Source: CAUZFZ01 sp963579025 (GTDB lineage: Bacteria; Planctomycetota; Planctomycetia; Planctomycetales; Planctomycetaceae). From it: a DNA stretch of 7,108 nt. Numbering within the stretch: position 1 is the stretch's first letter; each line of letters opens with the position of its first letter. A program made the translations under genes and the position numbers. Shown one piece after another: positions 5,570 through 7,108 of the stretch. Below the pieces are notes generated by a model. It worked only from the letters and a program-made list of their open reading frames with translations. It had not been told where the DNA came from and did no database searches. The DNA lies in contig CAUZFZ010000286.1 of the NCBI GenBank assembly GCA_963579025.1, positions 1-7,108 on the forward strand, read 5' to 3'.

Positions 5570-6991
5570 ATGGTAACTGGTATGAAGGTATCTGGGTTCC
5601 GCATTTCATGGCGACTAACGCACAGCGTCGTCCCGATGATCGCGACGGTCTTTCTGGCCACGGAACCAGGTCAACTGGTAGCCGGTATCGGTCCGGAGAA
5701 TGTCGCTGTCGTCGTGAACGCTGACAGCAACTCGTCCACTCAGATTGCTGACGAGTATGTCCGTCTGCGGAAGATCCCCGCCGGGAACGTTATCCGTCTG
5801 TCGGAGGTTCCAGACTCAGAGTCGATTGACGTGGGTGACTTCCGATCAAAGCTCCTGGGACCCGTTCTTGATGTGATTAAGCAGCGCGGTTTGAGTAACC
5901 AGATTGAGTGCGTCGCGTGGTCCAGCGACTTCCCGACTGCAATCAATGTCAAATCGGACATCGGTGACAGGAAACTTCACAAAGTGCTGACTCCGGTCGC
6001 ATCCCTGAACGGACTGACGTACCTGTATCAGCTCGTCATGAGAAAAGATGCGCGGTACCTGTCGCTACAGGTCAATGGCTACGCTCGTCGACTGTTGATT
6101 CGAAACCGAGCTCGTCAACTGACTGAAGCTGACCTTCGCCGTTACACCGAAGCAATGCAGGCCGCGACCGGCGACAAGAAATGGGCGGAAGCTGAAGAAA
6201 CACTCCGCAGTCTCTTGAAGACATATCCGCGGAACTCGGAGCTTCACTACAACCTCGCATGCTGCCTGGCAAACAGCGGTCGCCTTGACGACGCAGTCGC
6301 GGCATTGCGTGACTCAGCAGCATCCGGCTGGTGGAATCGACGACATGCCGAACGTGACGACGACTTGCAGGCCCTCCGTGGACGCGACGACTTTCAGAGC
6401 GTGCTCGACAAGATCGACAAACAGACGTTGTCCATTCACGCGTCACGCGGCTTTCGCGGTAGCCAGAGTTGGGGGCCGGACGGAAAGCCCTTCGAATCCG
6501 GCGGTATGCGATATGTGCTTTCCACTGTTCTCGCGGTCACACGCGGACGCGGAACGTCGGTCGACGAATCGATCGCGTACCTGCGACGCAGCGTCTCCGC
6601 CGATAATACTCACCCGAAAGGGACAATCTACTACGTCCGCAACGGCAATATTCGGTCGACGTCGCGGGACGGTCTGTTTCCGTCGGCCGTCGCGAAGCTG
6701 AAAGCGGGAGGAGTACGCGCCCGGATCATTGATGGGACCCTTCCCAAAGAGAAAGCCGATGTTCAGGGCGTCATGGTCGGCGCGGCCAGCTTTGACTGGA
6801 AATCATCTGGGAGCACCATTCAGCTCGGCGCAATTTGTGAACACTTCACAAGCTATGGTGGCGTGATGCGAGCAAACGCGGGGCAGACACCGTTGACGGA
6901 ATTCCTGCGATTCGGGTCGGCCGGATCGAGTGGTACAGTTACGGAACCGTACGCGATTGCGGCGAAGTTCCCCAATCCGTTTAGGGTGTGA
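5570..6991 (+). CDS. TIGR03790-family secreted protein with inserted TPR block, C-terminally truncated
   Basis: The 473-aa product has a likely signal peptide (basic start, hydrophobic segment 20-31). The N-terminal core ENVAVVVNADSNSSTQIADE (43-62), then YVRLRKIPAGNVIRL, matches the TIGR03790 opening. WSSDFPTAINV (117-127) and LTYLYQLV (149-156) follow. A tetratricopeptide-like block occupies about 203-280 (WAEAEETLRSLL, ELHYNLACCLANSGRLDDAV, then LQALRGRDDFQSVLDKI). The core resumes with GTIYYVRNGNIRSTSRDGLF (351-370), FTSYGGVM (426-433) and GSSGTVTEPY...KFPNP (452-470). Family members normally continue past this point to a GDPL-type end, so about 40-60 residues seem missing. The function of TIGR03790 is not known. 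The ATG at 5570 has GGAG only 1 nt away; the ATG at 5582 has it 13 nt away, so the start is uncertain between them, and 5582 gives an equally good signal peptide. The gene is divergent from the racemase-family gene. Confidence 0.8.
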   Translation: MVTGMKVSGFRISWRLTHSVVPMIATVFLATEPGQLVAGIGPENVAVVVNADSNSSTQIADEYVRLRKIPAGNVIRLSEVPDSESIDVGDFRSKLLGPVLDVIKQRGLSNQIECVAWSSDFPTAINVKSDIGDRKLHKVLTPVASLNGLTYLYQLVMRKDARYLSLQVNGYARRLLIRNRARQLTEADLRRYTEAMQAATGDKKWAEAEETLRSLLKTYPRNSELHYNLACCLANSGRLDDAVAALRDSAASGWWNRRHAERDDDLQALRGRDDFQSVLDKIDKQTLSIHASRGFRGSQSWGPDGKPFESGGMRYVLSTVLAVTRGRGTSVDESIAYLRRSVSADNTHPKGTIYYVRNGNIRSTSRDGLFPSAVAKLKAGGVRARIIDGTLPKEKADVQGVMVGAASFDWKSSGSTIQLGAICEHFTSYGGVMRANAGQTPLTEFLRFGSAGSSGTVTEPYAIAAKFPNPFRV

Positions 6992-7108
6992 TCTCTCTGA
7001 GGCGACAACACGTGGGAGTTGTGAGTTGGAGTTCTTCGGCTTTTGCCGTGAGTTGAAGTGGTCTTGGAGAAAGCGGCGTCCTTTGCGATCCTGATTTCTG
7101 AACGGAAA
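6992..7108. other. Right-edge stretch without a supported gene
   Basis: This holds 117 bases after the stop of the TIGR03790/TPR gene. It is rich in G and T on the plus strand, with GTGAGTTG repeated at 7021-7028 and 7048-7055 and a weak hairpin ACAAC (7005-7009) / GTTGT (7018-7022) that lacks a T-tract. No reading frame has recognisable protein content, apart from a possible GCDLSEA in a shifted frame at 6984-7004. Confidence 0.5.

Noticed and set aside
5200..5661. 153-codon minus-strand open frame in the divergent intergenic region
   Set aside because: It runs through both palindromic repeats and the start of the TIGR03790/TPR gene and has no protein-like content.

Overview
The window looks like chromosomal DNA from a planctomycete, in or near the Planctomycetaceae/Pirellulaceae. 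This rests on three things: a secreted Cys-type sulfatase, a secreted TIGR03790-type protein carrying a TPR block (a pairing I associate with planctomycetes), and several intergenic palindromes bounded by GTAG...CTAC. No rRNA, tRNA, CRISPR, transposase or phage gene is visible, so the assignment is an inference from gene content and style.

Layout from left to right. Positions 1-513 hold the 3' end of an alpha/beta hydrolase (HSL/fold-3 type) whose upstream part, including the nucleophile-serine box, is unreadable and interrupted by a stop, so it looks like a decayed or truncated gene. A secreted arylsulfatase-like enzyme (586-2061, +) follows. Next comes a 99-bp double-hairpin repeat (2086-2184), and then a secreted CocE/NonD-family serine hydrolase (2208-4001, +). 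A proline racemase/hydroxyproline epimerase-family enzyme (4056-5123) lies convergently on the minus strand. A 446-bp divergent intergenic region then carries two more GTAG...CTAC palindromes (5221-5361 and 5413-5474). Last is a TIGR03790/TPR protein (5570-6991, +) that stops before the expected C-terminal end of its family, followed by 117 bp with no supported feature.

The sulfatase and the CocE hydrolase share a strand and are both predicted to be exported, so they may be co-transcribed and act on polymeric or esterified substrates outside the cytoplasm. The racemase-family enzyme has no signal peptide and should act in the cytoplasm. A link between it and the CocE hydrolase (release and catabolism of proline or hydroxyproline) is only speculative because the genes are convergent.

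The most interesting signals are the three GTAG...CTAC palindromes. Two share the core CGGGAGATCT and a nested inverted-repeat plan that fits REP doublets (BIME/REPIN) mobilised by a REP-associated tyrosine transposase. The racemase-family protein also has a non-canonical active-site pair (Ser90 and Thr256, with a Cys at 260) where the family normally has Cys or Ser/Thr, then Cys.
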